The translations under genes and the position numbers were made by a program. From assembly GCF_000185905.1 (NCBI RefSeq), contig NC_014918.1, forward strand, positions 248,001 to 312,000: 64,000 bases of DNA. The letters run 5' to 3'. Of the stretch, positions 1 through 8,900 are shown one piece after another. The notes below the pieces were generated by a model. The model was given only the letters and a program-made list of their open reading frames with translations, ran no database searches and was not told the origin of the DNA. The DNA comes from Mesorhizobium ciceri biovar biserrulae WSM1271. GTDB taxonomy: Bacteria > Pseudomonadota > Alphaproteobacteria > Rhizobiales > Rhizobiaceae. The first letter of the stretch is position 1. The number at the start of each line of letters is the position of its first letter.

Positions 1-366
1 TCGGGCACGAAAAAGCAGCCTTACGCTATCGCGATGACGGAGGACGAGCCTTTTGCCATGGCTGGAGTATGGGAAGAATATGCCGACAAGGCGACCGGCG
101 AGTTGATCCGGACCTTCGCTGTCGTCACCTGCGAGCCCAATACGTTGATGGCGACGATCCATGATCGGATGCCGGTTATTCTGGCGCCTGCCGATTACAT
201 GCGCTGGCTCGGACCGGAACTGGATCCACGCGACCTCATGAAGCCATATCCTTCGGAGCTGATGAAGATGTGGCCGATCGACAGGAAGGTCGGAAGCCCG
301 CGAAACAACACGCCGGACATCATTGACGAAATTGGCGTGGGACCAAACGACCTTTTCGACGTTTGA
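1..366 (+). CDS. SOS response-associated peptidase (SRAP/YedK/HMCES family), 5'-truncated
   Basis: Open from the first base of the window, so only the C-terminal ~121 residues are present. The stretch 'FAMAGVWEEY', then 'TGELIRTFAVVTCEPN' and 'IHDRMPVIL' followed by a tryptophan-containing segment is the typical second half of SRAP proteins. These form a thiazolidine crosslink with abasic sites in single-stranded DNA through an N-terminal Cys2, which lies outside the window. The conserved His of the 'HDRMP' motif, which acts in crosslink chemistry, is visible. Family assignment is confident; completeness of the 5' part cannot be judged. Confidence 0.9.
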   Translation, partial: SGTKKQPYAIAMTEDEPFAMAGVWEEYADKATGELIRTFAVVTCEPNTLMATIHDRMPVILAPADYMRWLGPELDPRDLMKPYPSELMKMWPIDRKVGSPRNNTPDIIDEIGVGPNDLFDV

Positions 367-434
367 GCCTTTACACTGAACGGTCGCGGTAGGAATATTG
401 TCCTCAGGTGGGGCGACTCTCAAAAGGTGTCGCA

Positions 435-668
435 ATGGCTAGGTCAAAACCCTCAAAGCAGTTATCACAGGCTGAAATCGAGCGCTTCCTGGTGGCAGCG
501 GAAGCGCTGCACCTAAGCATCATCAAGCCGTTCATATCACCACATTGCGACCACTACAGGCAGACGCGCGTCCTGCACGAGGTGCTATTGAAGGCCGTGC
601 GGGACGTCACCGGGAAAGAGGTCGAGTTCATCCGGTGGAACACCACTGGACCGGTGCTGCCCCCCTAA
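435..668 (+). CDS. Small hypothetical protein (77 aa)
   Basis: The start is placed at ATG 435 because AAAGGTG lies 5-6 nt upstream; an in-frame ATG at 408 has no ribosome binding site. The protein is soluble, with a basic N-terminus (MARSKPSKQ), a helical middle and a 'VEFIRWNTTGPV' tail. No domain recognised. It follows the SRAP gene by 68 nt on the same strand. Function unknown. Confidence 0.55.
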   Translation: MARSKPSKQLSQAEIERFLVAAEALHLSIIKPFISPHCDHYRQTRVLHEVLLKAVRDVTGKEVEFIRWNTTGPVLPP

Positions 669-700
669 GGCTGGGTAAGCGCCTGGCTGCCGGGGATCGA

Positions 701-931
701 TCAGGCCGAACCCGCAGAACTGACAATGCCAGCGATGCGGATAGCGACGGCATCAAGTCCGCCGTCGTAAATTCTCGTGAGGACGTGTTCCGCAGCTTCA
801 GCCCGTTGGGCAGTGCAACCGCGAACGTCGCCACCGCCCAACCTTGCCGGCCTGTTGGCGACGCAATCCCAAACTCCCCACAATCCGTCGCGCTCAATAT
901 GACAATAGAATCTGTGCTTGTGATTTTCCAT
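701..931 (-). CDS. Small hypothetical protein (76 aa)
   Basis: Begins MENHKHRFYCHIERDGLWGVWD. The pattern of an aromatic N-terminus, 'GLWxVWD', a middle Gly-rich turn and a C-terminal helix ending '..AAEHVLTRIY' resembles short conserved proteins common in Mesorhizobium (from memory, not searched). ATG 931 is chosen because GGGGAG lies about 10 nt upstream; a longer in-frame start at 1012 would add a low-quality leader. Convergent with the gene at 435. Function unknown. Confidence 0.5.
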   Translation of the reverse strand: MENHKHRFYCHIERDGLWGVWDCVANRPARLGGGDVRGCTAQRAEAAEHVLTRIYDGGLDAVAIRIAGIVSSAGSA

Positions 932-1118
932 GCAAGGTAAACTCCCCGCATCCCCATTGGGGTCCGATCTATCCAGGAAGGTGGTTAATGGGCCCGCGTT
1001 CGCCGATCGCACTTTAGGCTGGCCGCAGTGGTCCGTCGCCGCACGATGGACTGCTCACTGCACCGGCCACGACATCAGCGCGGTCAGACGGCTGCCGATG
1101 CGGAATCGGCGAGATGCG

Positions 1119-1143
1119 GGAACAGAGTTCAGACGCCGACGTT
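1119..1143 (+). promoter_or_regulatory. EcfG-type promoter (GGAAC-N16-CGTT)
   Basis: GGAAC at 1119-1123 and CGTT at 1140-1143 with a 16-nt spacer, an exact match to the general-stress sigma factor EcfG consensus of alphaproteobacteria. It lies 50 nt before the start of the periplasmic protein at 1194. Confidence 0.8.
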
Positions 1144-1193
1144 TTTTCCCCAGGTCACGCGATTTTGCGCGTGTAGAACTAACGGAGGTAAAA

Positions 1194-1478
1194 ATGAGCA
1201 TCAAAATGCTTACGATGGGCGCGATGGCGCTCGCAGTGATGACGGGCTCAGCGCTGGCTGGCAGCAGCACCACTTCCGCGCTCGATGATCCTGCAAAGAT
1301 GTCACCTTTCTTCACGGATGCCGGCATGAAAACCTTGAGGTCGGAAGCGGATTTCAAGACCGCATGGATGTCCATGAAACCGGATGAACAAAAGGCGGTG
1401 CTGAAAGACTGCGGCGACACCACGCTCAACAAGTCGCACGCTGATTTCTGTGCCATGGCCAAGAAGATGGGCGGCTGA
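1194..1478 (+). CDS. Small exported protein of unknown function (94 aa)
   Basis: ATG 1194 is preceded by a perfect GGAGG at spacing 5. Residues 1-22 form a classic Sec signal peptide ending ALA-G, so the ~72-residue mature protein is periplasmic. The mature part is mostly helical, with two cysteines ('KDCGDT' and 'DFCAMAKKMGG') that could form a disulfide. Family not identified; short exported proteins of this form are frequent in Rhizobiales. An EcfG-type promoter upstream and a strong terminator downstream make it a single-gene transcript, probably made under stress or in stationary phase. Confidence 0.8.
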   Translation: MSIKMLTMGAMALAVMTGSALAGSSTTSALDDPAKMSPFFTDAGMKTLRSEADFKTAWMSMKPDEQKAVLKDCGDTTLNKSHADFCAMAKKMGG

Positions 1479-1515
1479 GAATAACCGCTCTAGGCATTGT
1501 TCCCGAAACGTATTT

Positions 1516-1542
1516 GGCCCGTCCTTAGGGACGGGCCTTTTT
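1516..1542 (+). terminator. Rho-independent terminator
   Basis: Perfect 9-bp stem GGCCCGTCC / GGACGGGCC with a 4-nt loop, followed by a run of T, 38 nt after the stop of the exported protein gene. Confidence 0.9.
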
Positions 1543-1572
1543 CTGCGGGCCATTCCCTTGCGAGCCATGTTG

Positions 1573-1863
1573 CTAAGCGCTCCCGTCGGTCTCGCTTTCC
1601 TCGTCAATCATCCGGACTGGTAGATAAGCATTCGTTTCCAGCCACTCACGCAAGACGATCTGAATGAGCTCCGACCGGCCGATTTTCATTTCAGCGGCAA
1701 TGGAGTTCAGTGCGTCCTGTGTTGCTGGCTCTAGCGGGAGGCCGGCGACGTTCCGGAGCATCAACGCAGCGCGCCGAAGCATGATCTGAAGATCCCCTCG
1801 CGACATGTCGGCGATGCTATCGGCGGCGTTCTCCAGTTCTTTGGCGAAGGATGATAGGGGCAT
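1573..1863 (-). CDS. Hypothetical protein with ribbon-helix-helix-like C-terminal half (96 aa)
   Basis: Start ATG 1863 (MPLSSFAKELENAADSIADM) has AGGA 8 nt upstream; longer in-frame starts at 1872 and 1899 are less well placed. The first half is helical; the second half, 'LNSIAAEMKIGRSELIQIVL', resembles the helix pair of RHH DNA-binding folds, where a regulatory or antitoxin role is common. No toxin partner is adjacent. Role inferred only; stand-alone gene between two opposite-strand units. Confidence 0.55.
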   Translation of the reverse strand: MPLSSFAKELENAADSIADMSRGDLQIMLRRAALMLRNVAGLPLEPATQDALNSIAAEMKIGRSELIQIVLREWLETNAYLPVRMIDEESETDGSA

Positions 1864-2014
1864 GGCTCTCATCCTAAAGACAACAGCGGAATAATACACA
1901 GCAATTCAATTGAACAACGGGTGTATCGGGGAACGCGGCAAAATTATCCTGGTTGGATTGGCAGCAGGGATCACGGTTCACCTGGGCGGGCATCAATGGA
2001 TGAAAGGACATGAG

Positions 2015-2455
2015 ATGCACCTTGCTGAGCTTACCAAGTATGCGGTCCAGGGACAGCGTCATTCACAGCGTATGCAGAGAACCGGCATCGGCAACGGCGG
2101 CTGGCCACTGTGGACCGAGGCGGAGACAGAAATATGCCGCTCGCTCTATCCAGACTACAAGGCCATGCGCAAGGCGTTGCCACATCGCACCCAAGCCGCC
2201 CTGGCGACACGATGCCAGACACTAGACATAGCTAAGAGGCGCCGTATCTGGACGGCAAGAAGTGATGCATTGTTTCGGAGACTCGATCGGACAGCAAGTG
2301 CGTCAGAGCTTTGCGCCGCGTTTCCTGACCACAGCCTCAAGAAATTATGCTGCCGAGGCAGCGCCCTGGGTCTTTCCCGCCCTAAAGTTCGCTACAAGCC
2401 TACTGGTTTGCTTTACTCGACGAACTTCGATCGAAATGTTCGCGACGAAACGTAA
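2015..2455 (+). CDS. Putative DNA-binding protein with two SANT/Myb-like repeats (146 aa)
   Basis: Contains two copies of the pattern W-T-x-A-(x)n-L-(x)n-hydrophobic helix: 'WPLWTEAETEICRSLYPDY' followed by '..LPHRTQAALATRCQTLDI', then a weaker 'RRIWTARSDALFRRLD'. Tryptophan-anchored three-helix repeats of this kind bind DNA. ATG 2015 is chosen for AAAGGA 6 nt upstream; in-frame starts from 1910 exist. The stop is 2 nt before the next small gene, suggesting one transcript with the genes at 2458 and 2604. Fold inferred, target unknown. Confidence 0.5.
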   Translation: MHLAELTKYAVQGQRHSQRMQRTGIGNGGWPLWTEAETEICRSLYPDYKAMRKALPHRTQAALATRCQTLDIAKRRRIWTARSDALFRRLDRTASASELCAAFPDHSLKKLCCRGSALGLSRPKVRYKPTGLLYSTNFDRNVRDET

Positions 2456-2457
2456 CC

Positions 2458-2607
2458 ATGGCCGAACTTGACGAATTTGCGAGGTCAAAGCGCTACTTCC
2501 GTCACAAAAACTGGAGGGGCGCCCGAGGCTTTGTCGACTACAATGCCATTGTGCGCGGAATACGAGAACTCGGCGGTACAGTCCACATCGAATGGAGCGA
2601 GCAATGA
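2458..2607 (+). CDS. Very small hypothetical protein (49 aa)
   Basis: ATG 2458 starts 2 nt after the stop of the SANT-like gene, and the stop overlaps the next start in an ATGA arrangement, so translational coupling is likely. The peptide is basic and aromatic in its first half ('KRYFRHKNWRGARGF') and ends 'GGTVHIEWSEQ'. No family recognised. The tight spacing on both sides is the main evidence that it is a gene. Confidence 0.45.
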   Translation: MAELDEFARSKRYFRHKNWRGARGFVDYNAIVRGIRELGGTVHIEWSEQ

Positions 2608-2816
2608 GCGCCTTCTTCCGGTGCCGGGTCGAGGCGACGATCGAGCACATGATAGCCCTTCTGGATGAGATGGATGGTGATCCGAACATGCAGGCGGAAC
2701 CTGTCGAAGAACAGCATGACCGCGAAGCCGTCGACCTCAACTCTGTCATTGAACGCGTAACTGCGAGGGTTATCCACAGGTCGCCAAGATTGGTAAAACG
2801 CTCCGAGCTTCGTTAA
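2604..2816 (+). CDS. Small acidic hypothetical protein (70 aa)
   Basis: ATG 2604 overlaps the previous stop codon (ATGA). The sequence is acidic in the middle ('MDGDPNMQAEPVEEQHDREA') and basic at the C-terminus ('RSPRLVKRSELR'). No domain recognised. Third member of a probable operon with the SANT-like protein; a GC-rich hairpin follows about 60 nt later. Confidence 0.4.
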   Translation: MSAFFRCRVEATIEHMIALLDEMDGDPNMQAEPVEEQHDREAVDLNSVIERVTARVIHRSPRLVKRSELR

Positions 2817-2877
2817 GGTCTCGTTAACACTCTGAGAGCATCGTTTGCGTGGGTTCTGAACCCCTAATCGCCTACGA

Positions 2878-2920
2878 AGCCCGCTGCCTAACCCCAAGCC
2901 CCCCGCCCAGGCAGCGGGCT
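2878..2920 (+). terminator. Long GC-rich hairpin, probable terminator
   Basis: AGCCCGCTGCCT and AGGCAGCGGGCT form a perfect 12-bp stem with a C-rich 19-nt loop, followed by TACTTTTCC. It lies 62 nt after the three-gene operon. Confidence 0.6.
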
Positions 2921-2939
2921 TACTTTTCCAAAGAGAGCC

Positions 2940-3222
2940 ACGTTAGCAGACAGCACTCACCGGCGGAGCCGTTCGCCAAAGGCTTGGCGGAACTGCGAGA
3001 GCTTAGCAGCCGGCATCGCTGCCCAATCATGTGCGCGGAAGCCGTCTGCTGGCGGTGCCACCGCCGCATTATTTCCGACTACCTGCTGGAGAAGGCGAAC
3101 GCGTCATGCATACTCTTGGGGCCGGTCATGCTGAGGAGGCCAGCCTGACGCCAGGCGCTGTGTGCGCGATGATGGAACGATCGTTTATCCCGGAGAGCAT
3201 CTCCTCGGGACGCAAGCATGGA
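2940..3222 (+). pseudogene. DUF488 family protein, 5'-truncated and twice frameshifted
   Basis: Three successive reading frames give one DUF488 C-terminal half: 'PFAKGLAELRELSSRH' and 'CAEAVCWRCHRRIISDYLL' in the first frame, 'EGERVMHTLGAGHAEEASL' in the second, then 'RDDGTIVYPG' in the third. Each switch fits a single missing base (near 3093 and 3148). 'CAEAVxWRCHRRIIxDYL' is the family's signature. The N-terminal half is absent and replaced by unrelated sequence with a terminator, so this is a decayed remnant rather than only a base-calling problem. Confidence 0.8.
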
Positions 3223-3293
3223 TCATTGCAAGATCGCGGCCATGGCGATCGCCAGACGTTGAAAAGCCTTCCGCGCCAGGCACAGGGTCTGGC

Positions 3294-3318
3294 GGAACAA
3301 GCTGTGACCTCGAAGGTT
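3294..3318 (+). promoter_or_regulatory. EcfG-type promoter (GGAAC-N16-GGTT)
   Basis: GGAAC 3294-3298, spacer 16, GGTT 3315-3318; 32 nt before the alpha/beta hydrolase start. Confidence 0.7.
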
Positions 3319-3349
3319 GGGTCACGCAGACAGCTTCTGAGGCACGCGC

Positions 3350-4387
3350 ATGGCGTTGGACAGAGACGGGGCGAAACTAGCGGCCGGATTGTCCGTCGCT
3401 GCATTAGCGGCACTAGCGGGATACAACGCCATCCGCGCCAAACGTGCGATCGCCAGCCTGACATGCGGACGTATGATGGCAATTGATGGTCTGCGCCTGC
3501 ATTTTATCGAAGCCGGAACCGGCATGCCGCTGCTTCTCCTGCATGGATCCATGGCGGAGGATTTCAAGTCGAGCGGCGTCTTCGATGAGGCGGCAAAGAC
3601 CTACCGGGTGCTCGCATTTGACCGTCCCGGCTTTGGGCGAAGCTCACGTTCGCGCACCCGGCGCTGGTCCGCTTGCGACCAAGCCGACCTCATACATGCC
3701 GCCGCCGGCAGATTGGGTATTAAGAAATATCTCGTGCTTGGACATTCCTGGGGAGCCTGGATCGCCCTCGAGTTGGCGCGCAGGCATCCTTCATCGGTCG
3801 CTGGCATTGTGCTTGTCTCAGGCTATTACTATCCGCCACCGCGGCTGGATCTTGCACTGGCCGCACTCCCGGCATTGCCGGTGATCGGAACGGGGTTTCG
3901 CCACACCTTGTTGCCGCTGCTTGTGAGGCTTGCCTGGCCTTGGGCAATGGAAAAGATATTTCGACCCGCTATGATCGCCAGCGACTTCGCCGCATCCGCC
4001 AAGGATGCCGCCAGCCGCCCTTCCCAACTGGGGGCGGTTTGTTCGGAGTCAGCATCTATGCTGGCCGCGGCCCTGTCGGAGAAGGCCAGCTATAAGGACA
4101 TTTCCGTACCGACCGGCATCCTGGCGGGATCTGGAGACCGGTTGTTCGATGCGGAACGGAATGCACGGCGCCTGCATGGCGAAGTTGGTGGGTCTCTCCT
4201 CGAGGTGATTCCGGGCGCTGGCCATATGGTTCATCAGAGCGCCCCGCAGGCAGTAGTCGGTATGGTGCACACGATTTCAGCACGGCACGCCCTTTCCCAA
4301 TCGAACCGTCGGCAGCGACGTAAGCTGCGTGCCGACGAGTTCAAGCCAGGTCCGGCTCCGCAAATGTTCCAGGCGGGCGACAAGTGA
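3350..4387 (+). CDS. Alpha/beta hydrolase with N-terminal membrane anchor
   Basis: 345 aa. Residues 10-28 are a single hydrophobic segment, probably an anchor with the enzyme outside or at the membrane face. The alpha/beta-hydrolase elements are in order: oxyanion HG motif 'LLLHGS' (~62-67), nucleophile elbow GHSWGA with Ser133, acid Asp263 in 'GSGDRLFD', and His292 in 'GAGHMVH'. The substrate is unknown; esterase, lipase or haloperoxidase-like activity is possible. The last ~30 residues are basic and beyond the fold. An EcfG-type promoter precedes it, and the DUF1003 gene follows after 40 nt, so both may be stress-induced together. Confidence 0.88.
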   Translation: MALDRDGAKLAAGLSVAALAALAGYNAIRAKRAIASLTCGRMMAIDGLRLHFIEAGTGMPLLLLHGSMAEDFKSSGVFDEAAKTYRVLAFDRPGFGRSSRSRTRRWSACDQADLIHAAAGRLGIKKYLVLGHSWGAWIALELARRHPSSVAGIVLVSGYYYPPPRLDLALAALPALPVIGTGFRHTLLPLLVRLAWPWAMEKIFRPAMIASDFAASAKDAASRPSQLGAVCSESASMLAAALSEKASYKDISVPTGILAGSGDRLFDAERNARRLHGEVGGSLLEVIPGAGHMVHQSAPQAVVGMVHTISARHALSQSNRRQRRKLRADEFKPGPAPQMFQAGDK

Positions 4388-4427
4388 CGCCGCTTGCACC
4401 AGATCGTCGTTCAAACGAGCTTTCCAA

Positions 4428-4958
4428 ATGAGCGACCAACGTCCAGCCAACATGCATTCGGTGCTCCACCAGAACATAGAGGCACTGGTCGAGCACAGGC
4501 GACAACAGGAGGAGCACCAAAGCGTTCAGGTGCGGATTGCCGGCGCTATTTCGCGCTTCGCGGGGAGCATGACTTTCGTCTATCTGCATCTCGCAATCCT
4601 CGTGGCCTGGATCCTTGCAAACCTAGGCGCGATGCCAGCCATCCCAGCTTGGGACCCAACTTTCGTGATCCTGGCCATGGTCGCTTCCGTCGAGGCAATC
4701 TTCCTGTCTACCTTCGTGCTGATCAATCAGAACAGAATGGCCGAACACAGCGAGCGCCGAGCGGAACTGGATTTGCAGATCAGCCTCCTTAACGAACATG
4801 AAACCACGCGGCTGATCGAGATGGTGGCTGCCTTGGCGGTGCGTCTGAATGTCTCCACCCCGGCCGACAAAGAGCTGCGGCAACTGGCAGAGAATGTCGA
4901 TCCCCGAAAGGTGATGACCCAAATCCAGCAGGCTTCTGAAGATCAGCAGGAAGCTTGA
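4428..4958 (+). CDS. DUF1003 domain membrane protein
   Basis: 176 aa. Two transmembrane helices (~48-67 and ~78-98) linked by the conserved 'WDPTF' segment, followed by 'NQNRMAEHSERRAELDLQ' and a coiled-coil-like cytosolic tail ('ISLLNEHETTRLIEMV'); this is the complete DUF1003 layout. Function unknown in the family. ATG 4428 is chosen because it gives the normal family length; the in-frame extension to 4329 overlaps the hydrolase gene. Probably co-transcribed with the hydrolase. Confidence 0.88.
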   Translation: MSDQRPANMHSVLHQNIEALVEHRRQQEEHQSVQVRIAGAISRFAGSMTFVYLHLAILVAWILANLGAMPAIPAWDPTFVILAMVASVEAIFLSTFVLINQNRMAEHSERRAELDLQISLLNEHETTRLIEMVAALAVRLNVSTPADKELRQLAENVDPRKVMTQIQQASEDQQEA

Positions 4959-5936
4959 TCAAAGCGACCGCGCCGGCAAGCCGCCGCAGCGTACCAACCC
5001 AACACGAGCTTACAGCGAGAAACCATTCGCGCGGCTGCTGTAGGCCTGCAATCGTCCTCATCGTCTGGCACTTGGCTGTCGAAGCACCAAGCCCGTCTTG
5101 GCGTTGTCCAAGGCGACCTCAGGACGTCAATCGATCGCGGCAGCGTATCAGCGGCGATAGCGAGGTACACTGGGGAGCCGAAGGTGTTCCCAACAGCATA
5201 ATATGATCACCAAGCCCTTCTTTCTGCCGCAGATCATAACGGCCGTACCTCAACTCTTAAATGCTCAGCAAGGTCCAGAAACTCACATCCAGGATTCGGA
5301 TCTTGGCCCGAGCTGCTGACTGGATCGCACGCCGGCAAGTCTTACATGCCGTATCCTGCGCCGTGCTTCTGGCTCTTGGCCAATTATTTTCGCCTCACCA
5401 AAACTCCCGGAACATTCTGTCCATCCTGCGTTGGGCCGCGCCGGACAATCCCTCTTGCACAATCGCCTGTTGCCCGGCATCGGAAGCTGGATCCCCACAG
5501 CTTCAGCCCGCCTCGGCTCCCCACCCGAGGCGGGCGGCGCGGAGTTGATGCAAGCATAGAGACGCCTTCACCCCATCAGAGCTGGCCGTACTGAGCCGCG
5601 TTTTGGCGCGCAGCAACCCCAAAAAACGAGACCGAAACCAAGAGAGAACGGAGTGCATCGCGCATCCTGGCTTACTACCAAGCTGGGATAACGGACGAGG
5701 ACGAACTCGAACAGCTTTCTCGACAATCCCTCGCGTGGTTATCGACATTTCGGCAATTCAGCATGTGCACATACTAACTCCGGCGGACGGGCCACCGCGC
5801 GGCATGGCCCGACGCACAGAGCGTTCTGCCGGCGTCGAGCGTGATTCACAGCCGCCAGTTCTTAGGGCAGCTAGGAAGCAATGCATCAACGCCGCACCGG
5901 CTGCCCCGTCCTGGAACACTTTAATGCGCGCCGCCA
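4959..5936. other. No gene supported (about 1 kb)
   Basis: Open frames here have no recognisable protein features or ribosome binding sites. A near-EcfG pattern occurs at 5409 (GGAAC-N15-CGTT), but its spacer is one base short. Probably intergenic sequence or decayed genes. Confidence 0.5.
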
Positions 5937-5961
5937 GGAACGGGGTCGCTGTGCTGACGTT
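5937..5961 (+). promoter_or_regulatory. EcfG-type promoter (GGAAC-N16-CGTT)
   Basis: GGAAC 5937-5941 and CGTT 5958-5961, an exact consensus match, 26 nt before the GTG start of the Mfd-like gene. It also shows that the long in-frame extension upstream to 5603 is not the true N-terminus. Confidence 0.85.
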
Positions 5962-5986
5962 CTTCTGGGGACAAGGTGAGATTTCA

Positions 5987-8900
5987 GTGAACAGGCATAT
6001 TTCGCGGACGGATGTCGAACAAATCGATCACACGGATGACAGCGGGTTTACGATAGAGCACGGCGTCCCGCCATCTTCAGCTATCGCGGCAGCGCTGGCC
6101 GGTGGGCTGGAGGCCAGCCGGCACAAGCACATTATCCATATAACTGCCTCGGAACGCAGCGCCGACGAGATCGTCGGGGCTTTGCGTCAGTTCCTGCCGC
6201 ACGCGGAGATCATCTTGCTGCCGTCCTGGGATTGCCTGCCTTACGACAGGGTGTGGCCCACACGCGCCAATATGGGGCGGAGGCTTCGTGCGTTGTGTCA
6301 CATGGCAACGAAGCCCGATCGTGCGCGCATCGCTGTAATGTCGATCGAAGCCAGTCTGCAGCGGGTGCCGCCCGCCCAGGTCATTGCTGGCGGTTTCGCA
6401 ATTCTGGAGGTGGGACAAAAGTTCGACCGGGATGATTTCAGAACAAGGTCCGAAGCTTTTGGCTATGTCGTCGACGAGAGGGTCGACGAACCGGGTGAAA
6501 TAGCTTTTCGGGGCGATCTCATGGACATCTTCCCCGCTGGCGCGGAGGACCCCGTTCGCGTCGTCCTTGGCCCAGACAGCTGCATTCGAGAGCTCAAAAC
6601 CTACGATCCGATCAGTCAGCTCAGCGACCAGGTTCGAGACTCGATTGCTGTCGGACCGGCATCCGAGCTGATGTTTAAAGCTGGTGATCATCCTGAGCTG
6701 ACAGCGATGCGCGCGACGTCGATGGAAGAGCGCCTGGTCGCATTATTTGGCGCGATGCCATCTGTCTTCGACAGTGCGTCGAGCGCCTCGATCTCCTTCC
6801 TTGAAGGGATCGACGGGCAGCCGCTCGACAAAATTCTGGACCTGATCGAGGATGCACGCCGTGCCAGGCAGGAGGCTGCCGGGCGCGAGAAACCTTTGCC
6901 GGAACAATTTTACCTGTCGCGTGAAGAGTGGGATGCTTCCATGTGCAACCGCTCCACGAGACTTGCCGTTTCTGCCGAGCGAGTTCCCAAATTCTTTCGC
7001 CAGGCCCGGCCCGGGTACGAAATCGCTGAATTCGTGACAAGGCAGACAAGCGCCGGGGCCAGGGTGGTGTTGACCGGCGATGCCTCTGAACTGCAGCGAG
7101 CAGATCGCCTGCTCAATAGAAAGCTAGGCCGGCGGGCTGAGGAAGCGGTCGACTTACCGCAAATACTTTCCGCCGCGAGAGGCTCTCTTCTCAAGGCTGG
7201 CTTCGTCCTCGATGAAGGGTTTGTCGACGCGCAATCCGGTATCGCGATGGTCGCCGCAGCCGACCTGTTTGGCCCTGCGTTGAAGGCGGATGCCGGCATG
7301 GCCGCAAGCATACTCGAACCCGAGTTGCGCATCGGCGACGTCGTCGTCCATGAAGACCATGGCCTGGGCGTGCTCGCGGCGGTCGAACAGGTCGACTTGG
7401 CTGGTCAGCACCAGGATGTTGTCAGGCTGGAATATCATGGCGGGGCTTCCTTGCTGGTTCCGGTCGACGACTTTGGGAAAATATGGCGCTACGGCTCGGA
7501 ACCGGAGGCAGTGTCGCTCGATCGCCTCAACGGCGAGGGCTGGCCCAAGCGACGCGAGGCTGCGTTGCGCGAGATCGACAGGCTGGCCAAGCGCCTGGTG
7601 GGCCTTGCCGAGATGAGGTCCAGCCAGCCCGCCGAGATCATCAAGCCCTCCCGCGCGGACTTGGCCCGTTTTGCGGCGAAATTTCCCTATACCGAGACTC
7701 CTGACCAGGCCGCCGCCATCCGCGCTGTGCTCGACGACCTTTCCTCGGGGAGAACAATGAACCGGCTCGTCTGCGGTGATGTTGGCTTCGGCAAGACAGA
7801 GGTGGCTTTGCGTGCTTGCGCCGCCGCCGCCCTCTGCGGGAAACAGGTTGCGGTCATAGCGCCGACAACCGTGTTGGCACGACAGCACTATGAGACGTTC
7901 AGCCGCCGTTTCGCAGGAACGGGCCTGCAGGTCGCCCACCTGTCAAGGATGGTCGGGGCAGCAAAGGCAAAAGCGGCAAAGGAGGGCCTGCGGAGCGGCC
8001 AGGTTACGATCGTCGTGGGTACTCAGGCCTTGGCGTCCAGGAGCGTCACTTTCGCCAATCTTGGACTGCTGGTGATTGACGAGGAGCACCGGTTCGGCGT
8101 CAAGTTGAAGCTGGCCCTGCGGAACATGGCGCCCTGCCTTCACACGCTGAGCATGAGCGCCACCCCGATACCGCGGACGCTGCAATCGGCGCTGTCGGGC
8201 ATCCAGGATGTCAGCGTTCTAAACTCTCCGCCCGCCAAAAGACGTCCCGTCCGCACGATCCTGGCAGCGTTCGATCCAGCATCGGTGCGCGCGGCCCTCT
8301 TGCGTGAATTTCACAGGGGTGGACAGAGTTTCTTCGTGGTTCCTCGCATCGAGGACATTGGCCCGGTCTCTGACCAGCTGAACAGGCTGGTGCCGGAACT
8401 CGGCGTCATGACGGCGCACGGTGAAATGAAAGGGAGGCAGCTGGACGAAGTCATGGTCGGATTCGCTGACGGTGATGGCGACATTTTGTTGAGCACCGAC
8501 ATCATCGAGAGTGGGCTCGATGTACCTCGAGCCAACACCATCATTGTCTGGCGCCCGGACCGGTTCGGTCTGGCGCAGTTGCACCAGCTACGGGGTCGGG
8601 TCGGTAGAGGAGCGATGCAAGCGGCTGCGTTTCTTCTGACGGAACCTGGCGTTGAGCTGGCCGACGGCACCAGGGCCCGGCTTTCGACAATGCTTGCGCT
8701 CGATCGGCTTGGCTCCGGCCTGGCAATCAGTCAAAGGGACCTCGACCTGCGCGGCGCCGGCGATCTCTTCGGCGAAGATCAGGCTGGGCATATGAAACTG
8801 ATCGGAGTGGGCCTCTACGAGCACTTGCTGGAGCGGGCGGTCTCGGCGGCTGGAGAAGGGGCCGACCCCAACAGGCAACTTGCCAACATCAACGTGCCTG

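Noticed and set aside
5409..5432. EcfG-like site GGAAC-N15-CGTT
   Set aside because: Spacer one base too short compared with the other sites and no gene downstream.
5603..5986. 128-residue N-terminal extension of the Mfd-like protein
   Set aside because: It contains the EcfG promoter and has low-quality sequence; the GTG at 5987 has a good ribosome site.
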